Source: Carboxydocella thermautotrophica (GTDB lineage Bacteria; Bacillota; GCA-003054495; Carboxydocellales; Carboxydocellaceae). From it: a stretch of DNA of 64,000 nucleotides. The position numbers and the translations under genes are program-made. This document shows, in pieces, positions 48,970-58,912 of this stretch. The stretch is taken from assembly GCA_003054495.1 (NCBI GenBank), contig CP028514.1, forward strand, positions 2,558,001 through 2,622,000, given 5' to 3'. The first letter of the stretch is position 1. Every line of letters starts with the position of its first letter. Under the pieces are notes generated by a model, which worked only from the letters and a program-made list of their open reading frames with translations, was not told the origin of the DNA and searched no databases.

Positions 48970-49306
48970 CGGCCCCCAGACCAGGCTTTCGCCTCCTTTC
49001 CGAATACTTGATTTGCCCCCGCGGGGCAGGGCGACAGGGGACCTCGGCCCGGGAGTTCCACCCGGACGGGAGTACTGCACCGGTTTATGCTGACCTCCCG
49101 GTGGGAGTATAACTCCGCCTCCCGCGTCCTGTTAGGACGCCTACCGGTTTCTCCGACACCGGCTAAACGGGGTCACCGTACGGACAGGGCCAATAACTTC
49201 AGGTCAGGCCAGACGGAGTTATACGCCTCCTGTTCACACGGAGCAAGCCCGTTATGCACAGGAAGCCTCTCCTCCAGCCGCCTCAAGCAGGCCCTGACCC
49301 CACGGG
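48970..49306 (-). ncRNA. GC-rich structured tail of the TnpB element, candidate omega RNA
   Basis: Downstream of the TnpB relic lie about 340 non-coding bases rich in short inverted repeats: GCGTCC/GGACGC, ACTCCC/GGGAGT several times, and AGGCGTATAACTCC against GGAGTTATACTCC. In IS605-type elements the guide-bearing RNA overlaps the tnpB end and reaches the right element end, which is this position. No known model was run and the exact end is undetermined. Confidence 0.4.
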
Positions 49307-50375
49307 TCATCCCTTTTTTCCTTCCCCAGGTCTATCAGGATTAACCTTCCGGGTCAGGTTTTGCTTGATTTGCGATACCAGTTGCCTGAGTTCTATAGTC
49401 ACCCGTTCCCTGAGGCCCAGCGCCCGGCGTCCTGTAACCAGTGCCGCCGCGCAATGCACCGGAACGGCATAACGTTTCATATACTTCCAGTAACCTATAG
49501 TTGAAGTATGCCGGGGTGATACTAACTTGAAAGGCACCCCTTCTTTTACCGCTCTCCGATACATTGACCCTACCATTTTTGCAAATGGAAAATTGGAGGC
49601 CATGCGGTTAAACTTTTTATTAGCTAAAACGCCTATCAGGTAGCTACGCCGGAAGCTGGAAGCATGGGCTAAGTCTGGTATTCTGATATAAAGAAAGCCG
49701 TTCGGGTAAGGGATAACCTGAAACTCTCCTTCGTACTTGCCCAGGTTGCCGGGATAAGGAATATTAAAACCCTCCGGCCACGGCTCCGGCTGGCCGGAAG
49801 CACTAACGTTACACAGGGCTACCCCATCAGGGTTTGTGTCTATAGCCAGACAACCTTTAGCAAAGTCCGGTTCCATCACCCTGACCACTTCAAATGTCAA
49901 ATGTACCAAGTAGCGTCCTTCCAGGGTGCGGATCAGTTCTACCGCATAGGGTAACTTCATGGCCAGCCATATCTGAAGCAGCCCCCTTTTCCTCTGCCTT
50001 CGCCAGTTTCCTCATAGCCAGGCTGAGCTTCTTCCTGGCCCGGCCCAGTTTCTTTTCTGTTTCTTCATTTTCTAACTTCAGCAGTTCTGTTTGGGAGTCC
50101 AGCAGGGCCTGTGCTTTAAGTCTGGCGTCATCGACAAAGCGGGAGTTCAGCCCGAAAAGTTCTTGTCCTGACTTCTTGATTTCATGGCGGGAAGTACCTT
50201 CCAGGAGCCGGTTAAAGGCCCACCGCATACAGGCACAGAAGAGACGCATCTCCGTAGTCAGCGGGTCTTCTTCGCCCCGGCTCTACTTCGAAGACCGGTG
50301 AGTCGGGTAAATCTCCGGAAAAAACTCCCCGCACACAGTTATGCTAAATTTGTTCTTCTCGTGTTTCTTTGGCAT
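49307..50375 (-). pseudogene. IS200/IS605-type TnpB nuclease relic
   Basis: Three pieces in different states make a TnpB-like protein. It starts at ATG 50373-50375 (MPKKHEKNKFSITV), meets an in-frame TAG at about 50283, continues MRLFCACMRWAFNRLLEG to KLAKAEEKG, then shifts frame near 49965 into KLPYAVELIRTLEGRYLVHL, AIDTNPDGVAL (first RuvC Asp) and YAVPVHCAAALVTGRRALG. Compared with relatives about 100 residues before KLPY seem to be missing. No TnpA is present. It lies between thyX and rlmB, which are normally adjacent. Confidence 0.75.
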
Positions 50376-50473
50376 TCCTGATCAGCTCCCCGAAACCCTG
50401 CCGGACTTTGCTGCTTCACCAATGGATAATAGTTCCATACTTTTAATGTAGCAAAACAGTTAAATACAATCAA

Positions 50474-51226
50474 TTATAGTCTAGTTTTCTGAAGCTGCTG
50501 CATACCTCCTTTGCCCAGATAGCTAGCCCGAACCCGGGCCGCCTGACCACAGGTCATAGCCCCTTCCGGACAAGGCCCCCTTAAACAACCAGGCCCAGCC
50601 TGGGCAAATAAGACCGGGGCTACCTCTTTGACCAGAGCCAGCATGCGCTCTGCCAAAGCACGGATCTCCCACTGGGCCCGATTGCAACAACGCAAACTAA
50701 AGAAATGCAATAATTCCCGCGCATTCATGGTCACCACAAACTTGGTCTCTGCCGCATTGGGCAGGACAAAGCGGGCATCCTCATTGCTGGCTTCCTTGTT
50801 ACCTCCCAGCCTTTCCTGCCAGTATCTGTACCACTGGTTGATCTGGGCCATCTGCCGCTCAAATTCCGCTACTGCCTCCGGCCCCAGTTCCTGAATGCGA
50901 GGAGGAATAATGTAGCAAAAATCCGCCTCTCCCACATAACGCTGGGATTTAACAGAAAAGCTGGCAATACGATGTCGGGTAATCTGAGCCAGTAGCGCCC
51001 GGGATACTCCTTCTACTCCAAAGGTGAACACTGCATGCTCAATCGGAGATAAATGTTCAAGCTCCATAAGTTTTTGCAGAAAAGGCTGCTGATCCCTTTC
51101 TGCAATCCCCTGGGCCAGTTCAGTCATATCCGCAGCCGAATAACATAACTTAGCCGCCAGAGCAATAATTTCTTCCGGTACAGGGGTGTAACGCAACAGA
51201 TAAACTTTCATTTCCGCTTGCGGCAT
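50474..51226 (-). CDS. thyX: FAD-dependent thymidylate synthase
   Basis: ThyX makes dTMP from dUMP with flavin and methylene-tetrahydrofolate. The ATG at 51226 lies one base after the mrnC stop, with GAGGAGGAT inside the end of mrnC. The 250-residue protein has the signature RHRIASFSVKSQR (84-96, RHRx7S) plus conserved LEHLSPIEHAVFTF and RELLHFFSLRCC-AQWEIR. Presence of ThyX does not exclude ThyA elsewhere. Confidence 0.96.
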   Translation of the reverse strand: MPQAEMKVYLLRYTPVPEEIIALAAKLCYSAADMTELAQGIAERDQQPFLQKLMELEHLSPIEHAVFTFGVEGVSRALLAQITRHRIASFSVKSQRYVGEADFCYIIPPRIQELGPEAVAEFERQMAQINQWYRYWQERLGGNKEASNEDARFVLPNAAETKFVVTMNARELLHFFSLRCCNRAQWEIRALAERMLALVKEVAPVLFAQAGPGCLRGPCPEGAMTCGQAARVRASYLGKGGMQQLQKTRL

Positions 51227-51227
51227 T

Positions 51228-51611
51228 TTATAAATCCTCCTCAGCCAGGCGTACGATCTCACGGAAAAGCTCCTCTATCCGTTCTTCTTCACCTTTTAGA
51301 TGTAAATAGCCAAACAAACACTCCAGAGCTGTAGCATGACGATAAGCCACCACATCCACATGGCGGGGTGGCTGAGAACTGGTATTCCGACCACGCCGGA
51401 CAATAGCTTTTTCCTCCTCGGTCAAGAGAGGGTCCAGCCCGCGCAAAAAGCGGGACTGGGCTTCCGCTTTCACAAAATCTACCGCTGCTTTATGCAGCCA
51501 ATTCACCTTAGCCAGGCCCTTTTCTTTTACCAGATACCGTCGTACCAGTAATTCGTAAACAGCATCCCCAAGATAGGCTAAAACCAGTGATGATGGCAGC
51601 TCCATACTCAT
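51228..51611 (-). CDS. mrnC: Mini-ribonuclease III
   Basis: Mini-III matures 23S rRNA ends and lacks the dsRNA-binding domain. The 127-residue protein is one RNase III domain with [18 protein letters not shown] and the later acidic pair in [13 protein letters not shown]. It overlaps cysS by four bases and is almost joined to thyX. The order cysS-mrnC-thyX-rlmB is typical for the group. Confidence 0.94.
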   Translation of the reverse strand: MSMELPSSLVLAYLGDAVYELLVRRYLVKEKGLAKVNWLHKAAVDFVKAEAQSRFLRGLDPLLTEEEKAIVRRGRNTSSQPPRHVDVVAYRHATALECLFGYLHLKGEEERIEELFREIVRLAEEDL

Positions 51612-53005
51612 TTCCTCTTCCAGCGCGGACCGTTGGGAGTATCTTCAACAATAATCCCCAGATCCCCTAGTTTGTTGCGAATAGCATCCGCGGTAGTCCA
51701 GTCTTTGCGGGCCCGGGCCTCCTGACGCAATAACAACAGGAAGTCCACCAGCTCCTTCAAGAGACCGGCATCCGCCTCAGCTTTTTCCCCTGCCTTCAAT
51801 TCCAGTCCCAGTACCTGGGCCAGTTCAGCCAGCACCCCGGTAAGGCCGGCGATTTTCTCCTTTTCTTCCCCGGCCGCAACCCCGGCATTGATCTGCCGGG
51901 CCAGTTCAAAGAGCACACTCAAAGCCAGAGCGGTATTAAAATCATCATCCATTGCCTGGATAAATTCTTCCCTGGCCGCAGCAGCTTCCTCAGACATTAT
52001 CCCATTCACACCATTACTGTATTCCTGCCCATTAGCCAGGGCATTGCTCAAGCGCTCCAGGCCCTTTTTCGCTTCTTCCAGTTTTTCCGGACTGTAATCC
52101 AACGGGTTGCGGTAGTGGCTGGAAAGCATGAAGAAACGGACGACCTGGCCGGAAAAATGCTGTAATATCTCCCGGACAGTAAAGAAATTGCCCAGAGATT
52201 TGGACATTTTTTCTTCCTTTACAGTAATAAAACCATTATGCATCCAGTAACGAGCAAAAGGCTGTCCCAGATAAGCCTCGGACTGAGCAATCTCATTTTC
52301 ATGATGGGGGAAGATCAGGTCAAAACCACCGCCATGAATATCGAACTCTGCTCCCAGATATTTCAAGGACATCACCGAGCATTCAATATGCCAGCCCGGC
52401 CTTCCCTCACCCCAGGGACTGGGCCAGGAAGGTTCTCCCGGTTTGGCTTTTTTCCAGAGAGCAAAATCCATGGGGTGGCGCTTGCGCTCATCCACCTCTA
52501 CCCTGGCCCCTGCCTGCATATCCTCCAAGCTGCGGCCGGAAAGTTTACCATAGGAGGCAAACTTTTCAACAGCATAATATACATCCCCATCTACCTCATA
52601 GGCAAAGCCTTTTTCAATCAACCCGGCAATCATTTCAATGATTTCCGGAATGTGCTCCGTTACTTTGGGATGATGGGTAGCAGGCTTGACTCCTAGTGCC
52701 TGGGCATCTTTAAAAAATTCATTGATATAACGAGCAGAAAGCTGCAGGGCATCCTCCCCTGTTTCCTGGGCCCTTTTAATGATTTTGTCATCGATATCAG
52801 TAAAGTTCTGTACAAATATTACTTCATAGCCCCGATATTCCAGATAGCGACGCACCGCATCAAAGACTATCAAAGGCCGGGCATTACCCAGATGGATAAA
52901 ATTATAAGTGGTAGGTCCGCAAACATACATACGTACCTTCCCCGGTGACCGGGGTTGAAAATCCTCTTTCTGTCTGGTCATGGTATTATAGATTTTGATG
53001 GTCAC
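51608..53005 (-). CDS. cysS: Cysteinyl-tRNA synthetase
   Basis: The start is taken at GTG 53005 ([16 protein letters not shown]), which aligns with the usual N-terminus; the gene then overlaps cysE by 20 bases. The 465-residue class I synthetase has the zinc cysteine and HIGH-type motif [19 protein letters not shown], in parts, the zinc site near HIECSVM and [13 protein letters not shown], and KMSKSLGNF. It shares the Cys T-box transcript with cysE. Confidence 0.95.
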   Translation of the reverse strand: MTIKIYNTMTRQKEDFQPRSPGKVRMYVCGPTTYNFIHLGNARPLIVFDAVRRYLEYRGYEVIFVQNFTDIDDKIIKRAQETGEDALQLSARYINEFFKDAQALGVKPATHHPKVTEHIPEIIEMIAGLIEKGFAYEVDGDVYYAVEKFASYGKLSGRSLEDMQAGARVEVDERKRHPMDFALWKKAKPGEPSWPSPWGEGRPGWHIECSVMSLKYLGAEFDIHGGGFDLIFPHHENEIAQSEAYLGQPFARYWMHNGFITVKEEKMSKSLGNFFTVREILQHFSGQVVRFFMLSSHYRNPLDYSPEKLEEAKKGLERLSNALANGQEYSNGVNGIMSEEAAAAREEFIQAMDDDFNTALALSVLFELARQINAGVAAGEEKEKIAGLTGVLAELAQVLGLELKAGEKAEADAGLLKELVDFLLLLRQEARARKDWTTADAIRNKLGDLGIIVEDTPNGPRWKRK

Positions 53006-53651
53006 GACCTTGTTCTCTCCCTTCCAGCTGCGCAATCCTGTTTTCCAGCATCTCAATCTTGCGCTGCAAGCATTGCAACATTTCCGCTACCGGGTCAGGA
53101 ATCTGGTCATGGAGCAAGTCATCCACCCGTTGTCCTTCCCGGATTACTACCCGTCCTGGGACCCCGACTACTGTACAGTTAGGCGGTACAGGTTTCACTA
53201 CTACTGCTCCTGCCCCGATTTTGGAATTATCACCGACAGTAAAGGAACCCAGCACTTTGGCCCCAGCGCTGATTACCACATTATTGCCAATGGTGGGGTG
53301 ACGCTTGCCTTTTTCCTTACCGGTGCCACCCAAGGTTACCCCTTGATATATGGTAACATTATCGCCTATTTCCGCTGTCTCACCAATCACTACCCCCATA
53401 CCATGGTCGATAAACAATCCCTGGCCGATTTTGGCCCCTGGATGGATCTCAATCCCGGTAAGAAAACGGGAAAGCTGGGAGATAAAGCGGGCCAGTACCA
53501 CCCAGTTTTTCTTATACAGCCAGTGGGCAACCCGGTGAAACTGAATGGCATGGAATCCGGGATAACAGAGGATAACCTCCCACACAGATTTTGCTGCCGG
53601 ATCCCGTTCGAATACTGCTTCAATGTCGCGCTTCAACTGTTGAAAGAACAC
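52986..53651 (-). CDS. cysE: Serine O-acetyltransferase
   Basis: CysE makes O-acetylserine, the cysteine precursor. The 221-residue protein starts at GTG 53651 behind GGGGGG and has the left-handed helix repeats ([28 protein letters not shown], in parts) with catalytic Asp-His (FIDHG), and [19 protein letters not shown]-terminal coiled tail ([20 protein letters not shown]) follows. It lies directly behind the T-box. Confidence 0.95.
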   Translation of the reverse strand: MFFQQLKRDIEAVFERDPAAKSVWEVILCYPGFHAIQFHRVAHWLYKKNWVVLARFISQLSRFLTGIEIHPGAKIGQGLFIDHGMGVVIGETAEIGDNVTIYQGVTLGGTGKEKGKRHPTIGNNVVISAGAKVLGSFTVGDNSKIGAGAVVVKPVPPNCTVVGVPGRVVIREGQRVDDLLHDQIPDPVAEMLQCLQRKIEMLENRIAQLEGREQGRDHQNL

Positions 53652-53681
53652 AGCCTATCCCCCCTCACAAACATTATAAAA

Positions 53682-53907
53682 ACCTTCGTCTCCTATCCAG
53701 AGACGAAGGTTTCCCTCCGCGGTTCCACTCTGGTTGGCAAGGAAAAACCCTCGCCCACCTCTTTCGGTCAGCTAACGGTGACCAGCCGGAAAGCTCCAAG
53801 GCGCACTTCAACAGGAGGAATTCAGGATGCTTCCAGCCTTGACATCCCTCTCTGGCGAATCCCTTTCCTGCCTACTCTTCCTCTTCATCGCTCATTTTTT
53901 AGTTGAT
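53682..53907 (-). ncRNA. T-box riboswitch, Cys type
   Basis: Upstream of cysE-cysS. The T-box sequence AGAGTGGAACCGCGG (53717-53731) can pair with uncharged tRNA acceptor ends; it is followed by a strong terminator (ACCTTCGTCTC/GAGACGAAGGT with TTTTT, 53682-53711). In stem I a TGC (Cys) at 53803-53805 follows GAAG and fits the specifier. The riboswitch reads uncharged tRNA-Cys, which suits both genes downstream. Confidence 0.88.
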
Positions 53908-53914
53908 ACAAATA

Positions 53915-53943
53915 ATTATAAAAGTCTGCCTAGCCAACGTCAA
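53915..53943 (-). promoter_or_regulatory. Promoter of the T-box cysE-cysS transcript
   Basis: On the minus strand TTGACG (53938-53943), 17 bases, TATAAT (53915-53920). The -35 lies within the last codons of gltX. Confidence 0.8.
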
Positions 53944-55378
53944 CCCTTAAACTATCCAGTCGCTTTTTCACTCCACTATAGCCCAGAATAGCCAGCAGGA
54001 AATATAGTTCCGGGCCATGGGCCTGACCAGTAAGCGCGATCCGAATCGGCATGTAAACCTGTTTGCCGCCTAGTTTCAGCTCTTTGGTCAAGGTTTTCAG
54101 TACCCCTTTGGCCTCTTCCGGAGTAGGAGCCGGGTTTTCTTCCAGCTTATGCAGCAATGCTGCCAGTACCGCCGGAACCTGTTCCTGTTTCAGGACCTCC
54201 CTGGCTGCCTCATCTTCAAACTTTACTTCATCCTGGTAAAATACCTGTACTGCCTCTACCACTTCGGCCAGACAATTGATGCGCTCCTGTACGGCCTGTA
54301 TGAGCCAGAGATATTTTTCACCTTCCGGTGGATTTAACCCGGCTTCGACCAGGAAAGGTCGTGCCAGCTCAGCAATCCGTTCCGGGGCGCTGTGGCGGAT
54401 ATAATAGCCATTGAGATAATTTAACTTGTCCATATCAAAGACCGCCGGGCTTTTGGCCACTCGATCCAGCGAAAACTCCTGAATAAGCTCTTCCAGGGAG
54501 AAAATTTCATTCTCACCCTGGGGAGCCCAGCCCAATAAAACCAGGAAATTGACCAGAGCTTCCGGTAAATAGCCCATTTTCTTATATTGCTCAACTGCCG
54601 TCGAACCATGGCGTTTGGACATTTTGGTCCGGTCCTTGCCCAGAATCAGGGAAACATGGGCAAACTGAGGGGACTTAAGCCCCAGGGCCTGATAAAGCAG
54701 AATCTGACGGGGTGTATTGGAAAGATGTTCTTCCCCCCGAATGACATGGGTAATCTCCATGGTAGAGTCATCAATTACCACCGCAAAATTATAGGTGGGA
54801 ATGCCATCGGATTTAACGATAACAAAATCGCCAATTCCATCGGTTTCAAATACCACCTGGCCCCGAACCAGATCATCGATGACCACCTTTTCCCCTTCCG
54901 GAACCCGGAAGCGGATCACAGGCTTGACACCCTCAGCCTCTTTGGCCGCCCGCTCTGCCGGAGTCAGGTGACGGCATTTACCCAGATAACGGGGCAACTC
55001 CCCTTTAGCCAGCAGCTGTTCCCGTTCGGCTTCTAGCTCCTCTTCCGAGCAATAGCAATAGTAGGCCTGCCCCTGGGCCAGAAGCTTTTCCGCTGCTTCC
55101 CGATACAAATCCAATCTCTCTGTTTGCCGGTACGGACCATGGGGACCACCTACCTCAATCCCCTCATCCCAGTTTAATCCTAACCAGCGTAAGGAGGCAA
55201 GGATATTTTGTTCTGATTCCCGGCTAGACCGCTCCAGGTCTGTATCTTCAATCCGAACAATAAACTGGCCCCCGGTTTTTCTGGCCATCAGCCAGTTAAA
55301 CAAAGCAGAACGGGCGCCGCCAATATGTAAAGGCCCCGTAGGACTGGGGGCAAATCTTACCCGCATCGGTGTGGTCAT
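53930..55378 (-). CDS. gltX: Glutamyl-tRNA synthetase
   Basis: The 482-residue class I synthetase has [21 protein letters not shown], in parts (HIGH motif), a zinc region with [10 protein letters not shown] and GKCRHLT, and KMSKRHGS. It may also charge tRNA-Gln if a GatCAB amidotransferase exists. It follows ispF by 37 bases. Confidence 0.97.
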   Translation of the reverse strand: MTTPMRVRFAPSPTGPLHIGGARSALFNWLMARKTGGQFIVRIEDTDLERSSRESEQNILASLRWLGLNWDEGIEVGGPHGPYRQTERLDLYREAAEKLLAQGQAYYCYCSEEELEAEREQLLAKGELPRYLGKCRHLTPAERAAKEAEGVKPVIRFRVPEGEKVVIDDLVRGQVVFETDGIGDFVIVKSDGIPTYNFAVVIDDSTMEITHVIRGEEHLSNTPRQILLYQALGLKSPQFAHVSLILGKDRTKMSKRHGSTAVEQYKKMGYLPEALVNFLVLLGWAPQGENEIFSLEELIQEFSLDRVAKSPAVFDMDKLNYLNGYYIRHSAPERIAELARPFLVEAGLNPPEGEKYLWLIQAVQERINCLAEVVEAVQVFYQDEVKFEDEAAREVLKQEQVPAVLAALLHKLEENPAPTPEEAKGVLKTLTKELKLGGKQVYMPIRIALTGQAHGPELYFLLAILGYSGVKKRLDSLRVDVG

Positions 55379-55415
55379 GTGCAGTTACCTCCTCATTTCT
55401 GCCTGATTCGCTTTA

Positions 55416-55898
55416 TTATACCATTCTTTTTGCGACTGTGACAACGGCATAAGCCGCAATCCCTTCCCCCGTTCCAGTAAAGCCCAGCCCTTCAGTTGTG
55501 GTGGCCTTGATATTCACCTGCTCTGCCTCTATTCCCAGGATAGTAGCAACCTTTTCCCGCATAGCCGGGATATAAGGGGCCATTTTAGGCTTCTGAGCAA
55601 CAATGGTTCCATCCACATTGTTGACCTGGTAGCCTCTTTCCTCAACAATTTCCCTCACTCTGGCCAGCAGGCGACCACTATCAGCCCCCCTCCACTTAAC
55701 ATCACTATCAGGAAAGTGTTTGCCGATATCTCCTGCCGCTACTGCCCCCAGCAGAGCATCCATAATAGCGTGTAACAGGACGTCCGCATCAGAGTGGCCC
55801 AGCAACCCTTTCTCATAGGGTATCTTTATTCCGCCAATAATCAGTTCCCTATCTACCACCAGCCGGTGAACATCATAACCCATACCTACCCTGAACAA
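55416..55898 (-). CDS. ispF: 2-C-methyl-D-erythritol 2,4-cyclodiphosphate synthase
   Basis: IspF closes the cyclodiphosphate ring in the MEP isoprenoid pathway. The 160-residue protein has the metal site [25 protein letters not shown] and the family motifs [10 protein letters not shown] and [17 protein letters not shown]. The start is TTG 55898 right after the ispD stop, with GGGGAGG upstream. ispD and ispF form a pair here and are not fused. Confidence 0.96.
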   Translation of the reverse strand: MFRVGMGYDVHRLVVDRELIIGGIKIPYEKGLLGHSDADVLLHAIMDALLGAVAAGDIGKHFPDSDVKWRGADSGRLLARVREIVEERGYQVNNVDGTIVAQKPKMAPYIPAMREKVATILGIEAEQVNIKATTTEGLGFTGTGEGIAAYAVVTVAKRMV

Positions 55899-55899
55899 A

Positions 55900-56607
55900 C
55901 TACATACCTCCCCTTGCCTGCAATAAAGCCTCGGCCAGAATTAAGTCTTCCGGAGTGGTAATTTTCAGATTGGCATAGTCCCCTTGCAGCATTCGCACCG
56001 GATAGCCTGCTCGTTCCACTAAAGCAGCATCATCGGTCCCCAGAAAACCTTCTTGCCAGGCCTGTTGATAAGCAGCCAGTAACCAGTCCCGGCGAAAAAC
56101 CTGGGGAGTCTGTACTGCCCACAGCCTTTTCCGTTCTGGAGTTCCGATAATTAGGCCCTGTTCATCCACTGTTTTGATCGTATCTTTTACCGGCACGCCT
56201 ACAACTACCGCTCCTGTCTCCTGTGCCATCTGCAGGGCTGAGCGGACAATCTCCGGGGTGACCAACGGCCTGGCTCCATCATGGACAGCTACCAGGGCAA
56301 GCTCTGGAGGAACTTGTTGCAGGCCATTCCAGACAGAATGCTGCCTTTCCTCCCCGCCACTGACAATCAGCCAGCGTTCGCGCTCCTTCCGAATGAGAGG
56401 AGATAATACCCTCGCAATTTCCTCTTCCTCTCCCGGTCGCGCAACTACAATCATTTGCTCTAGTTCCAGCACCTGAGCCAGAGCTGTACAAGTATGCAAT
56501 AAAAGGGGCAACCCGCCCAAGCTAAGAAACTGCTTGTTCAGCTGGTTGCCCATTCTTTTGCCCTGGCCCGCGGCTGGAATAATCGCCGCAGCTTTAACCA
56601 ATGGCAT
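55900..56607 (-). CDS. ispD: 2-C-methyl-D-erythritol 4-phosphate cytidylyltransferase
   Basis: IspD adds CMP to MEP. The 235-residue protein has the nucleotide-binding [35 protein letters not shown], and [15 protein letters not shown]. It overlaps the PIN/TRAM gene by 14 bases and abuts ispF. The pathway supplies isoprenoids for menaquinone and undecaprenol. Confidence 0.96.
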   Translation of the reverse strand: MPLVKAAAIIPAAGQGKRMGNQLNKQFLSLGGLPLLLHTCTALAQVLELEQMIVVARPGEEEEIARVLSPLIRKERERWLIVSGGEERQHSVWNGLQQVPPELALVAVHDGARPLVTPEIVRSALQMAQETGAVVVGVPVKDTIKTVDEQGLIIGTPERKRLWAVQTPQVFRRDWLLAAYQQAWQEGFLGTDDAALVERAGYPVRMLQGDYANLKITTPEDLILAEALLQARGGM

Positions 56608-57724
56608 TCACCTCGTTGAGCTTGGTTCGATTAGCATCATCTTCTTTTATCTCCAGTTTGGGACGGGCAAAAATCATTCTCCCCGCTGCTGTCTGCAAGA
56701 CACTGGTTACTACTACAATAACGTTTTGCCCAATGTGGCGTTTCCCACCATCGACAACAATCATAGTCCCATCTTCCAGATAACCTACGCCCTGCCCGGT
56801 TTCTTTGCCATCCTTAACAATTTGCACATTCATTTCCTCTCCAGGCAAGACCATAGGCTTAACCGCATTGGCCAGTTCATTGATATTTAAAACCAGAACT
56901 CCCTGCAATTCAGCCACTTTGTTGAGATTAAAGTCATTGGTAATGATTTTGCCATTAAGCTGCTGGGCCAGACGGACCAGCTTGGAATCCACTTCCGCAA
57001 TATCATCAAAATCCTTTTCAACGACTTCTACTTTAACCTTCAGATCCTTCCGGATCTTGTTCAATATATCCAGCCCTCGCCTGCCCCGATTGCGTTTTAA
57101 CACATCAGAGGAATCAGCGATATGGCGCAATTCTTCCAGAACAAAGCCAGGAACTACCACTGGCCCTTCCAGAAAACCGGTTTCTATAATATCGGCAATG
57201 CGGCCGTCGATAATTACACTGGTGTCCAGGATTTTAGGAATAGCTCCTTCTGAAACCACCTGGCTCTGGCTTTCTTTTTTCTTTCTACCCAGACTGATAA
57301 TCATGGTAAACAATTCGTCTTTCTTTTTTGCCCCAATATTCATACCCAGATAACCCAGAAGAGTGGCTCCTATTATCTTCACCACTGTTGCCAGAGGCTG
57401 AAACCAGGAAAAGGCCGAACCCAGCAATATACCAATAAGTAAGCCAATAATAAGTCCTAGAGCGCCGCCGAAAATTTCAGATAAAGGTATTTTTTGCAAG
57501 CGCTGCTCCAGCCAGGTTGTCGTCCTCACCACCCAGTTAGCCAGCCAGGGTGCCAGAAAGATGCCTACCAGAAGGCCCAACAACATGCCAATGATTACCG
57601 ACATTAGAGGCCCGGATAAAAACTGTACCGGCTCCAGCCGGTCCAGGGGCAAATACTGCCCGCTTAAGCCGCCGATTCCGATAAAAATCAGCATCCAGAC
57701 AGCCCGCAGTATCTTCATCATCAT
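56594..57724 (-). CDS. PIN/TRAM-domain membrane protein (YacL-like)
   Basis: A 376-residue protein with four membrane helices in the first 130 residues, then a PIN nuclease domain (KILDTSVIIDGRIADII, with later LVRLAQQLNGKIITNDFNLNKVA) and a C-terminal TRAM domain (GQGVGYLEDGTMIVVDGGK). It matches YacL, found between carD/disA and ispD in Firmicutes. PIN acidic residues are kept, so RNase activity is plausible; the substrate is unknown. A promoter is at 57770-57798. Confidence 0.92.
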   Translation of the reverse strand: MMMKILRAVWMLIFIGIGGLSGQYLPLDRLEPVQFLSGPLMSVIIGMLLGLLVGIFLAPWLANWVVRTTTWLEQRLQKIPLSEIFGGALGLIIGLLIGILLGSAFSWFQPLATVVKIIGATLLGYLGMNIGAKKKDELFTMIISLGRKKKESQSQVVSEGAIPKILDTSVIIDGRIADIIETGFLEGPVVVPGFVLEELRHIADSSDVLKRNRGRRGLDILNKIRKDLKVKVEVVEKDFDDIAEVDSKLVRLAQQLNGKIITNDFNLNKVAELQGVLVLNINELANAVKPMVLPGEEMNVQIVKDGKETGQGVGYLEDGTMIVVDGGKRHIGQNVIVVVTSVLQTAAGRMIFARPKLEIKEDDANRTKLNEVNAIG

Positions 57725-57769
57725 AATATCACCTCCTTCGCTGACTATTTTACCCCGGGCCCCGGTATT

Positions 57770-57798
57770 ATTATACAGTTTTTACCTTTATCAGGCAA
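57770..57798 (-). promoter_or_regulatory. Promoter of the PIN/TRAM-ispD-ispF group
   Basis: On the minus strand TTGCCT (57793-57798), 17 bases, TATAAT (57770-57775), overlapping the end of carD. Confidence 0.65.
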
Positions 57799-58267
57799 AA
57801 ACTTCTTCCAAGCGTTCTGTTATTTTTTCCTTTTCTTCCTCCCAGACCAGGGCTAATTCGCTTAACAGAATTTGTCGAGCGGTATCCAGCATTTTGCGTT
57901 CCCCTGTAGATAGCCCCCGTTGCCGGTCCCGCCAGCCCAGGCTGCGCACTACTTCTGCTACTGCCCTGGCATCCCCGCTTTTGATTTTTTCCATGTTCTG
58001 CCGGTAGCGTAAATTCCAGTTCCCTATCGGTTCTCTTTCCTCTTCCTGTAATAAATCCATGATTTCAGCAGCTGTTTGCCGGGAGACTACTTCTCTGAGT
58101 CCTAAGGCCCGGCCCTTTTCTACCGGAACCATTACCCGCATATTGCCTACCGGTACATGCATTACATAATAGCTGATTTTTTTGCCACCAATTTCTTTTT
58201 CTTCGATGGACTCAATGATGCCTGCTCCATGCATGGGGTATACCACCTTATCTCCTACTTTAAACAT
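57791..58267 (-). CDS. CarD/CdnL-family RNA polymerase-binding regulator
   Basis: CarD-type proteins bind the polymerase beta subunit and stabilise open promoter complexes, often at rRNA genes. The ATG at 58267 follows GGGGGAAGG and gives 158 residues. The N-terminal interaction domain is FKVGDKVVYPMHGAGIIESI, in parts, and the helical C-terminal DNA-binding part ends with REVV onwards. It lies between disA and the PIN/TRAM gene with its own promoter. Confidence 0.93.
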   Translation of the reverse strand: MFKVGDKVVYPMHGAGIIESIEEKEIGGKKISYYVMHVPVGNMRVMVPVEKGRALGLREVVSRQTAAEIMDLLQEEEREPIGNWNLRYRQNMEKIKSGDARAVAEVVRSLGWRDRQRGLSTGERKMLDTARQILLSELALVWEEEKEKITERLEEVFA

Positions 58268-58340
58268 CTTTCCTTCCCCCTTCAAACAGGCCTATTGCTA
58301 ACTATTATAACACGGATTTTATAGGGCGTCAAAAAATGTG

Positions 58341-58370
58341 ATTATATCATAGCCATTTTTCTCTTGTCAA
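58341..58370 (-). promoter_or_regulatory. carD promoter
   Basis: On the minus strand TTGACA (58365-58370), 18 bases, TATAAT (58341-58346). It is divergent from a second strong promoter 26 bases to the right. Confidence 0.85.
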
Positions 58371-58395
58371 TAACCAGGCTCTTCCTTCTGTCAGA

Positions 58396-58425
58396 TTGAC
58401 AAGACAAGCCTCTCCCCGTTATAAT
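58396..58425 (+). promoter_or_regulatory. Plus-strand promoter of the conserved unknown gene
   Basis: TTGACA (58396-58401), 18 bases, TATAAT (58420-58425), about 50 bases before the start codon at 58475. Confidence 0.85.
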
Positions 58426-58474
58426 AACCGTAGAAAGCCAGCCACCGGTGGCTGTTTTGAAAGGGGATTGCAGA

Positions 58475-58870
58475 ATGAAGGACTTGCTATGTGATGAGTT
58501 CCAGGAAACTGTCGGCGAATTGCTAATCCGCCACCAGAGCATTCTGGATGTCATCACCAAATACCAGGAGAGTTGTGCCCGCACCAATCGGGCTGTTGTC
58601 AAAGCAGTCACCAACTGCGGCTGTCTCAAAGTAGAAGCAGAAAAGCACCCTCTCCCGCCTGATGCATCCCTGGAAGATTTGCGCAAGCTGCGGGATTCCC
58701 ATTTGCGCGGCAAAATCTGTGATCAGTGCCGGGAAATTGTAGAAGATGAAATTGGTCGTTCCCTTTTCTATCTTGCTGCTCTCTGTAATATACTGGACAT
58801 AAACCTGTATGATTGCTTTATCAAAGAACATAAAAAGCTCAATACCCTTAGTATTTTTAATATGCGCTAA
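58475..58870 (+). CDS. Conserved Clostridia protein, unknown function
   Basis: A 131-residue protein starting MKDLLCDEFQETVGELLIRH at ATG 58475 after AAGGGG. It has paired cysteines (TNCGCLK and KICDQC) and a C-terminal helical part LFYLAALCNILDINLYDCF that recalls MazG-like pyrophosphohydrolases, but the acidic MazG motif is not convincing. I recall similar proteins in the same place in other Clostridia, sometimes labelled DUF1573. It is the only plus-strand gene between 43294 and 61330, divergent from carD and convergent with disA. Confidence 0.8.
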   Translation: MKDLLCDEFQETVGELLIRHQSILDVITKYQESCARTNRAVVKAVTNCGCLKVEAEKHPLPPDASLEDLRKLRDSHLRGKICDQCREIVEDEIGRSLFYLAALCNILDINLYDCFIKEHKKLNTLSIFNMR

Positions 58871-58878
58871 TAAACAAA

Positions 58879-58901
58879 GAGGAGGGGAATTTCCCCTCCT
58901 C
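58879..58901. terminator. Palindromic hairpin between convergent genes
   Basis: GAGGAGGGGAA/TTCCCCTCCTC, an almost perfect palindrome between the plus-strand unknown gene and disA. T runs are weak on both strands, but the position suits a two-way terminator. Confidence 0.6.
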
Positions 58902-58912
58902 CTTGCATTATG

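Noticed and set aside
49087-49344. A protein-coding gene in the GC-rich tail of the TnpB element
   Set aside because: The open frame lacks a start site and family resemblance; the repeats point to RNA structure.
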